Below, piece after piece: positions 1 through 11,584 of a stretch of 64,000 nucleotides of DNA. The first letter of the stretch is position 1. Every line of letters begins with the position of its first letter. The notes below the pieces were generated by a model. The model was not told the DNA's origin. It did no database searches and was given only the letters and a program-made list of their open reading frames with translations. The DNA is taken from contig JAHLWY010000206.1 of NCBI GenBank assembly GCA_020002185.1, forward strand, positions 1 through 64,000. The letters are read 5' to 3'. This stretch comes from Paraescarpia echinospica. Taxonomy: Eukaryota > Annelida > Polychaeta > Sabellida > Siboglinidae. The position numbers were made by a program, and so were the translations under genes.

Positions 1-846
1 TGTTGCTCTTGCACTCCCAACACTTCATGGTTCAAGGACACTTCTGGTGAATGTTGCTCTTGCACTCCCAACATTTCATGATTCAAGGACACTTCTGGTG
101 AATGTTGCTCTTGCACTCCCAACACTTCATGGTTCAAGAACACTTCTGGTGAATGTTGCTCTTGCACTCCCAACACTTCATGGTTCAAGGACACTTCTGG
201 TGAATGTTGCTCTTGCACTCCCAACACTTCATGATTCAATGTTGCTCTTGCACTCCCAACATTTCATGGTTCAAGGACACTTCTGGTGAATGTTGCTCTT
301 GCACTCCCAACACTTCATGATTCAAGGACACTTCTGGTGAATGTTGCTCTTGCACTCCCAACACTTCATGATTCAAGGACACTTCTGGTGAATGTTGCTC
401 TTGCACTCCCAACACTTCATGATTCAAGGACACTTCTGGTGAATGTTGCTCTTGCACTCCCAACACTTCATGGTTCAAGGACACTTCTGGTGAATGTTGC
501 TCTTGCACTCCCAACACTTCATGGTTCAAGGACACTTCTGGTGAATGTTGCTCTTGCACTCCCAACATTTCATGATTCAAGTACACTTCTGGTGAATGTT
601 GCTCTTGCACTCCCAACACTTCATGATTCAAGGACACTTCTGGTGAATGTTGCTCTTGCACTCCCAACACTTCATGGTTCAAGGACACTTCTGGTGAAGG
701 TTGCTCTTGCACTCCCAACATTTCATGATTCAAGGACACTTCTGGTGAATGTTACTCTTGCACTCCCAACACTTCATGATTCAAGGACACTTCTGGTGAA
801 TGTTGCTCTTGCACTCCCAACACTTCATGATTCAAGGACACTTCTC
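1..846. repeat. 51-bp tandem minisatellite
   Basis: About 17 head-to-tail copies of a 51-bp unit that starts around aatgttgctcttgcactccc. Copies differ by a few substitutions (for example cacttcatg/catttcatg and gattc/ggttc). One unit near 232-240 has lost about 17 bp. Because 51 is a multiple of three, a 17-residue periodic frame is open on both strands (plus strand NVALALPTLHDSRTLLV-like, minus strand VSLNHEVLGVQEQHSPE-like). No start, signal peptide or splice signal ties either frame to a gene, and the array runs off the left edge, so a repeat-containing exon on the minus strand cannot be excluded. Confidence 0.9.
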
Positions 847-3800
847 CAGCCAAGCGGTGCAATTGTGGTGCTGTCATCACAGATGTTTGGCCTATTTGTT
901 TCTTACGTCGTGAATACCGGCATATGTTAGTGTCACTTTCTGTTACTGATACAGCCTATGGTATAAAACTAACGGCATTTTTTATTTGCCTTTTCTCTTC
1001 TCTTCCTCTCACGATAGACCATACTCTGAAAGAAAATATTCGAGATATTATCTTCAAAAGGAAGAATTGCAGGACAATTTGTATGCTTTATATACGTGTG
1101 TATAACGTTTACAAATAAGTTTGGGTATGGAATGTTTTATAGGAATTACGAATTCTAGGTACTATTTATTTTCATTTCACATCATCTCATCTACGCCATC
1201 AATCACGTCATCAACAGCATATGTGATAATGTTTGTTGCTGTTATCTTTTTATCACCAACGTTAATCCTTTTTTTATTTGTTATAATATATAAATAACAA
1301 ATGGTTATAATTTGCGTTATGACAGTTCACCTAAGGCAATAATGCCAGTCATTTTAACAATTCGTATTCAGTTCCTCCTTACATTGTGACGTTTCCTGGC
1401 CTTCTGGTCCTCATGATCCGCTGGACTCAAGTCTGCAAACTTTACATATCTGGCCCTTCGTTTTCGGTTCTGCTCATCCAGAAACTTTGGTTTGGCCAAT
1501 TTTGAGTTATCCCTCCATTTTTAGCATTTAGTTGCATTTTTTTGTGGGCGTCATTAATCTGTTTACAAAATATATTAATAAAATTGTAAGTTGTACATCA
1601 ATTTATATAATCATATTATGTACGCAATAGAACAATATATATATATATATATATATATATCAATAATGTGGTATTATGAGCAAATGTAATTAACAATAAG
1701 TCGCGACATGCAGTTATATCGAGTCCCCCAACACTGCGTGTCCACCGCCACCACAATAGAAAAGTGTGCCCGCAGCGGTTGTTAATACAGGTACACTGAG
1801 AACTACTGTTTGATCGTCTGTAACTCTGACAGTATATTTTTGATATATCACACATATAACTTGTAGTTGCCTGGATTATGTAGTTTACTCAAATTATTAC
1901 AAAGAACTTCAAGCGATTTTCTTGACGGCAAAGAGTTACAACTAAATTTGCAAATAATTAGTTCTACGTCAAGCTTCTACATTGAATAAAGCAAAATACC
2001 ACCAGTACAGGCGTGTCAGTACTTCACGCTGAAGAAAATATGAATTGATAGTAATTTGCATATATATAGTGTGACTTTTAGCATCATGGTACATCAATAG
2101 TGTCCTCCGACACTCCGTGTCCACCGACTTCACAGCTAAGAAGATCACGTGTGCAGGCACGTTTTAATGCAGTACGCGCACATACTCGCTTAGACACATC
2201 AGATTAATCGGTTCATTGAATTGCACATCTACAACGCCATAAAGAAAGTCAATACAAGTTTGAAAAGGAATAATCGCGTATGGTGCTAAATAAATGCACA
2301 TTACAGTTGCGTTAAAACAGAATTATCGTCAATATTTTTTAACAAACTCGATACAAACTTATTCGTGCCACCTTTTTTGAGCGCGTGACGTTTCTTGGAC
2401 CGTATAGTTCGCCAGACGGCAGCGTCAGCAGCGCATTCGAGTCGGTGTCGGAGGACATGGTGTCGGTGGACATTCTTGAAAAGCATCATTTTAATTATAT
2501 CCGCGAAATACTAGAGCAAACATACATGTTTTTTGTCTGAAAATAATTACAAATGAATACTCCTTCCATGGAATACACCAAATATAGTGTTAGCTGTATA
2601 GCATTTTCAGTACTCTATAGAACCACAAGTGTCGGTGAACACGCCCTTGAGTTCCCAAACTAAAACTAAAACTGTTTTGGTCTGTGATATTAACTTGAAA
2701 ATGCCAACAGCTTAACCAAAAATTGTTGTGGTATTGATTAATTAGTTTTCTGATTTTAAATCAGTCTGTTTTAACACTTCTCCTTATATTTATTTTAATA
2801 GATTACGTATTGTTTCAAAATCAGGTGTCGGTGGACACTAAAAAATTACATAAAATCTGTGCAATGAGTAAAAATATGTTTTGTGTGATTTTGTGCTTCA
2901 TTTGGGATCAAACAAAAAATCAAGACATGTATTCAATCAAAAATACTGTTATAACGTTGGTACCTTGTTGTTTTATTTTAATGATATGATTGACTAAAAT
3001 AATAAATGCCTACGGACATAAGAAAACTAAAAAATTCCAACAGTTTCAATATTGTATCTTCACAAATATTCACCACATACATAAAAAAGTATAAATGTCC
3101 TTCAAGGCCTTTTAGAGATCTATTTGGAAAAATTGGATGTGCCCAATTATATTAAATCTGCTGCATGTTGCAAGCAATGGGAATGGATTTTGTGACCTGG
3201 TGCACATTTCGGTAGAATAGGCCTTTAAAAACTGTGTTCAAAGGCCACTTGTTGTATGAGAACGCTTGGTATTTTGAACGTACTGTTTAATAGTATACAT
3301 TTTCTTGGAGGGAAATGTTATGCGATACCATAAGTAAGGTGGGTCGGTCGATCAGGGTATCAATTTGAGGTGGCCTACACAGATGCTGACGCCAAGAGAA
3401 GTGAAATCAAAATACTCGTCCATACCTACAGTGAGGAGAGCCTAAACACCATGTCTGGAGACATATGGTGGACTTTCATATGATGAGTCAAATATATCTA
3501 ATGAATGAAATTTACGACCTGGATACTTCTCATGAAGGCGAATCTAATAAGCCTTCATCTTGCTGGCATCGGAAGAGAGTCATCCAAAACTCTGTGCAAT
3601 TTTCTGAGCTGCCCCCACTACGATTCGATTCGCTGATTCGCAGTACTGTGGCCAGTTGGGTAACTTTTATTGCCACTAAATACATCGTCATGATGTCTCA
3701 GAAACCTCTGGAATGATTCCACGTGTCCGTTTTCTGATCCTCTGTCACCTCTGACTAGGGTTGGATACCCCTTAAAACTTTCCACCGCCTTCAAGAAGAA

Positions 3801-3890
3801 GCCTCCGATGTACTTCGGGTTTTTTTTTTGGTAATGTTGGCCTCAAGCCAAATAATTTTCCTAGAGAAACCATCCACACAATGCCAATAC
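847..3890. other. No gene recognised; AT-rich intergenic DNA
   Basis: Non-coding in appearance, with an (AT)n microsatellite around 1637-1661 and only short unsupported frames. The longest (3465-3716, plus) has no recognisable domain and no convincing splice signals. Confidence 0.6.
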
Positions 3891-3899
3891 CATATGGTT

Positions 3900-5362
3900 T
3901 TAGTTTGTCCGTACAGTCCAAATGCTACACAAAATTAGGTCCTCAGCCAGAATAACGACGACGGTCCAATCGTCGATCATGAGGATGAACAGGAAATGCG
4001 ACAGCAGGCATTCCTGCCGAACCTCTGTCTCAACTTCGAAACTATGTGATAGTCGTCCTCCATGCACCAACTGGCAAAACATTCCATGGTAGGTGCTCTG
4101 GATCACGAAGATTACCTTTTTCTGGAATGCCACAATGGCTCATTAGATTCCAGAGGGTATGTTTGTCCACACTGTCAAATGCTTTCTCATAGTCACAGTG
4201 GTGAGTTCCATTCCAACGATTGTTCTAATATGATGCGCATAGTAGCTATATGATCTGTGCAAGATTTATCCTGTCGGAAACCTGCTTGGTGTTCTCGGAG
4301 CTTTGCATCCACTGCTTCTTTCATCCTCTCTAATATCACTCTGTTCAGCACTTGTCCCGGGACTGATAGTAACATTACTCCTCTATAGTGCTTGCATTCT
4401 CTGAGATATCCTTTCTTGGGGAGCTTGACTACGTGTCCCTTTCTCAATTCCCCTGGAACTCTTTCGTCTTCCCAGACTTTCTCAAAGACACTGTACCGTA
4501 TTTTCGTGGATGTGTTAATATCTACCTTTATCGCCTTTGCTAGTATTTCATCCGGCCCTGCTCCTTTTTTGTTCTCCAGTTTCTTGAGAGCGTTCTCGAT
4601 TTCTGTTGTGCTTGGTTTATCACAGTTCAAGGGTACAACTGTCTCTGCTGGGGGGATGACTGGGAAATCTTCTGGAGTGTGTCGGTTTAATAGTTCTGTG
4701 AAATGCTCCACCCATCTCTTTAGTTGGTCGAACACCATGGTGAGGGCTTTTCCTTGCTTGTCTTTAATTGGTTTGTCCCTTGGTTGATACTTGCCTGCCA
4801 GCTTTTTTGTTATGTTATGTAGATCTTTCATGTTTCGTTTTGCTGCTGCCTCCTCTGCCTGTGTTGCCAGGTTGTCCACCAGGTTGTCCACCAGGTTGTC
4901 CACCAGGTTGTCCACCAGGTTGTCCTCCAGGTTGTCCACCAGGTTGTCCACCAGGTTGTCCTCCAGGTTGTCCACCAGGTTGTCCACCAGGTTGTCCTCC
5001 AGGTTGTCCACCAGGTTGTCCACCAGGTTGTCCACCAGGTTGTCCACCAGGTTGTCCTCCAGGTTGTCCACCAGGTTGTCCTCCAGGTTGTCCACCAGGT
5101 TGTCCACCAGGTTGTCCTCCAGGTTGTCCACCAGGTTGTCCACCAGGTTGTCCACCAGGTTGTCCACCAGGTTGTCCTCCAGGTTGTCCACCAGGTTGTC
5201 CACCAGGTTGTCCTCCAGGTTGTCCACCAGGTTGTCCACCAGGTTGTCCTCCAGGTTGTCCTCCAGGTTGTCCACCAGGTTGTCCACCAGGTTGTCCTCC
5301 AGGTTGTCCACCAGGTTGTCCTCCAGGTTGTCCACCAGGTTGTCCTCCAGGTTGTCCACCAA
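3900..5362 (-). pseudogene. LINE reverse transcriptase, RTE-type, broken
   Basis: A long frame (4193-5362) runs from the VNTR into a fingers/palm region: KKLENKKGAGPDEILAKAI, then LPKKGYLRECKHYRGVMLL and LREHQAGFRQDKSCTDHI. The palm continues in another frame (3900-4133), where the usual VRQGC motif reads VRQECLLSH. The catalytic F/YADD box appears to be degraded to LAEDL (near 3920-3955), so the second aspartate pair is lost as well as the frame. No downstream thumb or connection region is recognisable. In live elements this enzyme copies LINE RNA at the nicked target. The nearest alternative is any other endonuclease-bearing LINE clade. Confidence 0.8.
4868..5361 (-). repeat. 12-bp VNTR inside the LINE reading frame
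   Basis: About 41 copies of a 12-bp unit, in plus-strand spelling CCACCAGGTTGT or CCTCCAGGTTGT. On the LINE strand the units read VDNL or EDNL, so the array adds a four-residue repeat without breaking the frame. It stays open through to ATQAEEAAAKRN downstream. Plus-strand frames through it (PPGC-type and LSTR-type repeats) are incidental. Confidence 0.95.
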
Positions 5363-5604
5363 GCTTCCCTTGTCTCTTCTGATACTCTTCTTTACCTCCT
5401 TATGAGCTTGTGTCTACTGTGCTTGGGCTTCTGCTTTCGTTGCTCTCGTTTTGGTGCTGTTCAGTAACGTCTTCTTTTCCTTTCGCACTTGTAGCTTGAG
5501 GAACGTGTCAGCTGCCATCCAGTCTTTGTGCTTTGTTTTCTTTCTGCCTACTGTCCCTTTACAAGCACCACTCCACATCTGCTTGGCTTGTTGTCACTTC
5601 GGTT

Positions 5605-6494
5605 CTAGTTCAGTGTTGCTATCGTATAGTTCTTGCAGCAGAGGCTGATCCGGTATGTTTCTGTCGTTCCCTTGTCCTTCAGTCTCAACTTCTGTCCAAC
5701 ACACACATGATCTATTTGATTCTCAGTAATATGGTTAGGTGATCTCCAGGTTGCCTTGTGAATGTCTTTATGTGGGAAGACACTTCCTCCTATGACCAGG
5801 CTGTCCATGGCACATAGGTCTGCGAACTGTTCTCCATTTTCATTCATCTGTCCTAATTCATGCTTGCCCATGACGTGCTCATAACCTGTGTTGTTATTTC
5901 CTATCTTTGTGTTGAAGTCGCCCATGAGAATGGTAGCGTCTTTCTGCTCTTGTTCTTCAAGTACATTGTGCTGTCTGTTGTAGAAGTCGTCTTTCCTTTC
6001 ATCGTCCGCATCGGTTGTGGCAGCATAGCACTGTATCACGTTAATCGTTATTGTTTTCTTTTTTTATGAAATTGGCAGTAATCGTTCTGGAATTGATCGC
6101 GTCCCAGCTAATGAGTGCTGGCCTCCCGAAACAGCATTGGCTACAACCTCAGTATGCGGTGCATCCTCCACAGCACCATCTTTCCTGTTGTAAGTCTCAC
6201 TTGGCCAGAATGTGACCGTAGATTTATCTTGTAGTTCTTCATCTCTACTGCTACCGGTGCTGCTTTCCCTGCTTCATACATTGTTCTGACGTTCCAGGTA
6301 GCAATATTTGTGATTTTATTGGTTTCCAGTAGGGCAGTCGGTCGTACAGCTTCCTCTCGGCTTTCGTTGTACTGCGTCATATTGCTTCTGTTTGAAGGCC
6401 CAACTTCTCCCAAGCCATGTTGCTCTCTTGAGTTTGTTGTAAATGTTTCTGTAACAGTTTTTCTTTTACAGTTGGGGTACGTTGTTGACCTCAA
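5605..6494 (-). pseudogene. LINE apurinic endonuclease, broken
   Basis: The first part (6141-6494) contains the endonuclease N-terminal motif as TNIATWNVRTMYEAGKA. A second frame (5605-6039) holds ILMGDFNTKIGNNN, the GDFN catalytic motif, followed by an ENQIDHVCVGQK segment in the position of the C-terminal core. In the family this domain nicks target DNA for target-primed reverse transcription. The two parts are separated by a frame change and a damaged segment near 6040-6140, so no complete domain can be made. Assignment to the RTE/CFDP2-like group rests on motif spelling and order. Confidence 0.8.
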
Positions 6495-6660
6495 GCAAAC
6501 CTCTTAACCTCGTGGAGAGGGTGGTCTCTATTTGTCTGGCCTCTACCCTTCGACCTGTCCAGCTTGGGTAACCCTATCAGGAGCCAAAGCTCCGGCTGGC
6601 GTAGCTCTCCGGGTCACTGAGACATACAAACCGTCTCACCGCGGTATGGTTTGGACCATG

Positions 6661-7289
6661 AGACAGTTAGTTTTTTTTAACATCATACGTAACTATATAT
6701 AGAAGAACCAATGTCATTATGCAGGCAAATGTCGATATAAAAATGAGTTATTAACAAAAATCCTCTAGTCTAATTATGTCTGTGGTAATAGATTAATGGA
6801 GAGATTAAGGGGCAAGTGCTAGCTGATTGGTTGGTTAGACGAAGCTGAATGTGTTGTCTACATTGGTAATTTCTGACTGACTACTATTTGAGTTTACATA
6901 GCAGGAGACCCTGGGGTAGTGTGAAGCCCTGCTGCAAGACTAAATGAATGCAATGATCCCTTGACTCATACCTCCACAGACTGCCCTTTTCACACCACCA
7001 TGGCAATGGGGACAGACCCCATAGCCAAGCTTCCCATTCATTCACTGAGGATCACTTGATAGATATGGGTTCTGTGTCAATCAGGCTGCCATGCCCTGCT
7101 GTGCTGGGTGATGTTTGAACAACATACAGCAGCTTTTATATGAGGGGGTAACAATTTTGAGAAACAGGGAAAATATGCAATTATGGATTTAAGGGTTCAC
7201 GTTTTATAGATGAAATATGAGGGAGGGTCACATTTTGGGAATGGGATAATGGATTCATTCAAAATCAGAGTTATATATTTTTTGTCCTG
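6661..7289. other. No gene recognised
   Basis: Unique-looking AT-rich sequence between the RTE-type LINE 5' end and the last recognisable Gypsy-A integrase sequence. It may hold the 3' LTR of Gypsy-A, but I could not match it to anything on the other side of that element. Confidence 0.5.
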
Positions 7290-7310
7290 TGCATATCAAA
7301 AGGAAGCACA

Positions 7311-8244
7311 TTAGCTGCAAGGGTTCATTGACAACAGTTGAGCAGTTTTTGGACAATTAATTTCGTAGCTCCAGCAAGGCCAAGTGTACGTCTCCACTGC
7401 AAGCCATCGCTTTACTCGTTGTTTGCTTTGCTGTTTTGACCGCAGCTTCATCTCTTCCATTTGATCTCGGATGCATGGGCGATGATGTTTTATGATAAAT
7501 TTTTCACTTGTGTGCGAATACCGCGAATTCCCTCGATGAGAACTGTGGTCCACTGTCGCTGATTAATTGTGACGGAATCCGTTATCTCGCGAAATGTGGC
7601 TTCAGTTTGCATATGACATGGCCGGTCGTCGTTGTGGACATCTTGTCGACTTCAAAGAAACCCGAGAAGTAGTCTACCATCACCAAATAGTCCACGCCGT
7701 CTATTTCAAATAAGTCTACCCCGACTTTAGCCCAGGGTCAGTTGCCGTCAGTGTGTGTGATCAGTGGTTGTTTCTGCAGTTTCGGTTTTGAGTATTGGCA
7801 AATGTCACAGCCATCGACAAGTTGTTTGATATCAGATGACATTCTTGGCCAGAAAATGGTGTCTCGTGCACGTGCCATCATGCAGTCATAGCCCATGTGT
7901 GCCGCATGTAACCTCCGTTTCATTTCTGGTCGCAGCGCGTTTGGAATGGCGATCCTTTGTCCTTTGAGGATCACGCCGCGTTCATGCGTCAGTGCGTCGC
8001 GTACATCGAAATATGGTGTTATTTCATGAGTAATGTTCTCCTTGCTGTCGGGCCATCCATTTTTGATACGATTTAGTAGTTTCTTTATGCCCTCGTCTTT
8101 CTGTTTAGCTTGCGATACTTCTTGAATGACCTTGTCTGGGATCTCAGAAAGGGCATCGATAGTTAGAGACCTCACTTGAGTCTCTAGCACTTCTAGGTAG
8201 GCTCGGCTGAGCGTGTCGGCTATGACCAACTTTGGTCCTATCAC
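7311..8244 (-). pseudogene. Gypsy-A integrase
   Basis: 7738-8244 holds the zinc-binding head (HAAHMGYDCMMARARDTIFW, then CDICQYSKPK). The catalytic core continues below 7738 with VDLFEIDG, VMVDYFSGFFEVDK and ISDSGPQFSSREF, giving the first two acidic residues of the D-D-E triad. A glutamate candidate lies in NGRDEAAVKTAKQ near 7440. At least two in-frame stops interrupt the core. In live elements this protein inserts the cDNA. Confidence 0.8.
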
Positions 8245-8324
8245 GTACTGGAAATCGACGTCGTACCGGTGAAGTCTTATGATTAATGCCTGCAGTCGTC
8301 TTGGTGCTTGGCTTAAGGGTTTCT

Positions 8325-8816
8325 TCAGGATCGCTGATAGTGGTTTGTGATCGTTTTGGCTAACGACCTTGCGTCCAAACGTGTATTGGTCAAAACGTTC
8401 GATACCAAATCAACAGACAGCAGTTCCTTCTCGATGTGTGCCCACTTGCGCTCTGCCTGTGTGAGAGATCTGGAGGCAAATTCAAGCGGCTTTTCATCCT
8501 GCATTAATGCTGCACTCAAACCGTCTTGACTGCTGTCGACTTGTAGTTCAAGTTCTATGTCTGCATCAAAGTAGGCTACCATTGGGGTCGTTGCGATCTG
8601 CTCTTTCACTTGCTTGAATCTTGACAAATCTGGGATGAACCTTGCTAGGTATTGCACCATGCCGCAGAAGCGTCTCACCCCGTGAATGTTTGTGGGTGTT
8701 TGCATCGCCGAGATCGCCTTCACCTTGTTCTCGTCGACCAGTATGCACTCGGTGGTGATCTTATGGCCCATAAATACCACGCTGTCTCGCTTAAACTCCG
8801 CCTTTGCGTCGTTCAA
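8325..8816 (-). pseudogene. Gypsy-A reverse transcriptase thumb and RNase H start
   Basis: Contains KRDSVVFMGHKITTECILVD, the IHGVRRFCGMVQYLARFIPD tether motif, then RNase H-like LELQVDSSQDGLSAALMQD and LEFASRSLTQAERKWAHIEK. This is the standard order after a Gypsy reverse transcriptase. The frame is shifted relative to 8855-9721, and the RNase H end near 8330-8400 is scrambled (the HKPL motif is in another frame). Confidence 0.85.
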
Positions 8817-8854
8817 TTTGATCTTCGTTTCAGTGCAGCTTTGTTTCAGTCTCT

Positions 8855-9854
8855 TCAGGTTGTCGTCGTCACGTCGTCGTCACGTTCAGCCGCCATGTTT
8901 GTGTCGCCGCATCCGATCACGACGATGTCATCAGCAACGCAGATTACGCCTTTCAGGTCTACAAGTGCTTCGTTCAACCTCTTCTGGAAGATTTCGTTAC
9001 TCACTTTAAGGTCAAGCGGCAGTCGGGCCCAACGGAAACGGCCGTAAAGAGTGATCATGGTAGTCAACATGCTGAATGCTGCGTCGAGTTCGACATGCCA
9101 GAATGCGTCTTGTACATCAAGCTTCCTGAAGATCTTAGCCTTGTTTAGACTGGGAAGCACGTCGTCCAATGTTGTCAATTTGTAACGCTTTCTCATTAAG
9201 GCTTCATTCACTGGCTGTGGGTCAATGCACAACCTCCACTTGCCATTTTGTTTCTGGACCACCGCCATTTGGAAGACCCACTCTGTTGGCTCATCGACGG
9301 GAATTAGCACACCCCGCTCCACTAGCGAGTCTAGTTCAGTCTTCTCTGTTTTTTGTAGAGCGAGTTGTATTCTCCTGCATGGAAGCACTTTCGGTTGGAC
9401 GTTTGGGTCGGTCTTGAGCGTTGCTACGCCCAGGTGGCTCAGTTCGTTGCTGATATTTACTTTGTTGATAAAACGTTCATCATGCACCGTCAACAGTCCC
9501 ATTGATTGCATTGTGGTTGCTCCCATTAGACATGTTAGGCTGTTTGCCACCACCACGAAGTCAAAAATCTCCGCATGTTCAGTTCTTGGATTTGTTGTCA
9601 GAAGTGTCGCTTTGCCTTTTGGGGTAATTTTTGTCCCATACCACATCACCAGTTTTTCTGATGAACTTCTGGTTGACAGTGTTGATGTCTGCCCCTGTAT
9701 CCAGTTGGAAACGAACACCACAGCCGTTGATCTGCATCAACACTGTAGTTCGTTTGTGAAGCTTGCCGCCTCTCACTCCAAGTGCTACACCATGTGCTTG
9801 CAACCAGCTGTTATCATCGTCTTCTGAGGCATACGCGTCTGCTACGCAATTCAC
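8855..9854 (-). pseudogene. Gypsy-A protease and reverse transcriptase
   Basis: The protease active-site motif FQLDTGADINTVN lies near 9680-9720 in one frame (9579-9854). The reverse transcriptase follows in the next frame (8855-9721): QKQNGKWRLCIDPQPVNEAL, then KLDVQDAFWHVELD and the catalytic box ICVADDIVVIG near 8925-8955, so the metal-binding aspartates are still present. The frame change near 9600 separates protease from reverse transcriptase. The C-terminal end carries a short run of CGT/ACG repeats (AERDDDVTTTT) that looks like local slippage. These enzymes would mature the polyprotein and copy the RNA. Confidence 0.85.
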
Positions 9855-9866
9855 TTTCTTCCTGCA

Positions 9867-10471
9867 CTACGCCATGAAGTGGTTCATCCTATGGCAACGC
9901 GCGCACGTCTTTCCCCAGGCTGGGCATTTTGATTTGTTTTGTTCGTGCTTATAACCGCAGTACTGACATTCCTTCCTCATAGCTTCCTTTTCTCTCTTGT
10001 CTTGAGTCGTTGCTAGCTTAAGTGGCGGCTTACTGCTACGCACTTTCTCGATGCGCTGTTCTGGGTTCATTTCTTGGACCTGTTTTTGAGTCATTTCAAA
10101 AGCTCGGCAAATTTCTATGGTTCTTTCTAGGCCCAGTTTGCTCTCACGAAGGAGTAGTTCTTGCAACTTCCCCCGTGCAGAAAACACAATCTTGTCTCTC
10201 GGCATTCTATCTTTGCCATCGTATTCACACAGTTCAGCCATGGTGCGCAGTTCCGTTAGAAATACGTCAAACGGCTCACGCCATTATGTATTCCAAAAAC
10301 GGAACGAGTTGACTACCACATTCTCTTTTGGGGCGCAGTACTCCTCCGACTTCTCCATGATTTTGTTCGGAAGATCTTTATCACCTTCATTTGTCCATGT
10401 GAATTGGTCATATATGCGAATGAAATCTGCCCCCGCGCAATTCAAAATTATCGCCGTTTGTATCGTTGCCG
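9867..10471 (-). pseudogene. Gypsy-A gag, second fragment with zinc knuckle
   Basis: Resumes gag with SATIQTAIILNCAGADFI, breaks frame near 10285, then reads through a capsid-like helical stretch (LLLRESKLGLERTIEICRAF) to paired cysteine motifs: CQYCGYKHEQNKSKC and CARCHRMNHF. In living Gypsy elements gag forms the particle and the knuckles bind genomic RNA. The frame ends on a stop after NHFMA, just where pol would continue, so gag and pol are now separated by at least one nonsense codon. Confidence 0.8.
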
Positions 10472-10475
10472 ATTT

Positions 10476-10842
10476 GGGTGATTCCATGTCAAATCAATCA
10501 GTTTTGAAACTTTTTTGGCCGACCCACCTCCGAATTAGCTTAAATTTCATATACTAATTGGCACATATTGTGTAAAGAATCATGCCAAATTTTAGAAAAT
10601 TGGGTTGTATAGTTTTCGAGTTATAGGCCCTAAAAATGGCAATTTGTAAAAAAAAACGGAATTTGATCGCCGTTTTGTACCACTCTCCGACCCATAACTT
10701 CAGTAATAATAGTGCTAGTCTAATAAATGTTACATTTCTGGAAAGGTCTCATTTAACTGCATCTAGTGGACATGGAATCAGATAACAAAATATTTAAAGA
10801 ATTATTTTTCTAAATACATGCCATTTTGGTGACCTGTGACCA
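10476..10842. repeat. Left terminal inverted repeat of the long-TIR element
   Basis: Pairs with the inverse of 12609-13214. Matching segments include the ends (ATTCCATGTC), CTCTCCGACCCATAACTTC at about 10683, CATTTAACTGCATCTAGTGG at about 10750, and GGTGACCTGTGACC at the inner limit near 10830-10843. Confidence 0.85.
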
Positions 10843-11501
10843 CGTCTCATGGCAAGGGCCCATGTGATGGTGTCGGTGGCACTGTGAAACGACTGGCTGC
10901 TAGAGCCAGCCTTCAAAAGCCATATGATGACCAGATCCAGACACCAATGGACTTGTTTGTGTGGGCCTCTGGCAACTTGCCGTCCATCAAAGTCATGTTT
11001 GTTGACACATATGAAATCACAGATGAAGAAATTAAGTTACCGAACAGATTTGTTGATGCTGTTGCAGTAACAGGAACACAACGACTGCATTCCTTCGTTC
11101 CCGTTCGAGGATCACGTTCTTTGATGGAAGTGCGCAAGTTCTCATCAGACACAGAACAGGAGATCGTGAAGATTACAAATGAACGAGAACTGTTAGGAGT
11201 GGCTGACATTGACGGATCATACATTACGTGCATGTCTGATGACAACAGGTGGCTGGCCTACGTGTTGAAGGTGATGTCTGAAACCAATGAAGCACAAGTC
11301 AGTTTTCTTCATCCAGCCGGACCTTCACCTTCCTTCATCTTCCCAAGATGCCTTGATGAGCTGATCGTTGGTCAAGATCAGATTGTAACCACTGTCGAAC
11401 CACTGACTTCAACCGGGCGAGTTTATCAACTCAATGCATCTGAAATGAAAGACGCTACTCTTCTCATGAACAAGGTAATCAAAAATTATACCACTTTATA
11501 G
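10836..11501 (+). CDS. C-terminal fragment of an uncharacterised Tudor/chromo-like protein
   Basis: An open frame of 222 codons beginning inside the inner end of the left TIR. It opens with TSHGKGPCDGVGGTVKRLAA and later has a segment around residues 128-175 (DNRWLAYVLKV, then QVSFLHPAGPSPSF). This spelling recalls the C-terminal part of a family of uncharacterised animal proteins, which has a small beta-barrel (Tudor/agenet-like) near its end. That family resemblance is from memory and I cannot name a function. The frame is cut at a good splice donor (AACAAG/GTAATC near 11475). The normal N-terminal region is absent, so this looks like a captured or truncated gene piece. A possible continuation begins after an acceptor near 12021 (LCERIDGTTSCYTV), but the phase does not match. 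Confidence 0.55.
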   Translation: MTTSHGKGPCDGVGGTVKRLAARASLQKPYDDQIQTPMDLFVWASGNLPSIKVMFVDTYEITDEEIKLPNRFVDAVAVTGTQRLHSFVPVRGSRSLMEVRKFSSDTEQEIVKITNERELLGVADIDGSYITCMSDDNRWLAYVLKVMSETNEAQVSFLHPAGPSPSFIFPRCLDELIVGQDQIVTTVEPLTSTGRVYQLNASEMKDATLLMNKVIKNYTTL

Positions 11502-11553
11502 AATAATCCTTTGTTTAGTGCTGGCTGGCTATAGGCAGTGGTGATTGGTATAT

Positions 11554-11584
<31 letters not shown>

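Larger units (their letters stand above)
3900..6660 (-). mobile_element. Decayed RTE-type LINE (endonuclease plus reverse transcriptase)
   Basis: A minus-strand non-LTR retrotransposon of the group often annotated in animal genomes as craniofacial-development-protein-2-like. Reading on the minus strand: a 5' GC-richer leader (about 6500-6660), an apurinic endonuclease in pieces (5605-6494), a long VNTR (4868-5361), then reverse transcriptase (3900-4867). Parts lie in different frames, so the copy is dead. I see no clear 3' tail and no target duplication, so the 3' limit is set by loss of similarity. Confidence 0.8.

Noticed and set aside
4868..5361. CRISPR-like array (also 1-846 and 53345-53715)
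   Set aside because: The units are contiguous tandem repeats without unique spacers, and the DNA is eukaryotic.
4768..5405. Collagen-like or PPGC/LSTR-repeat proteins on the plus strand
   Set aside because: They are antisense readings of the 12-bp VNTR; the LINE on the minus strand explains the sequence.
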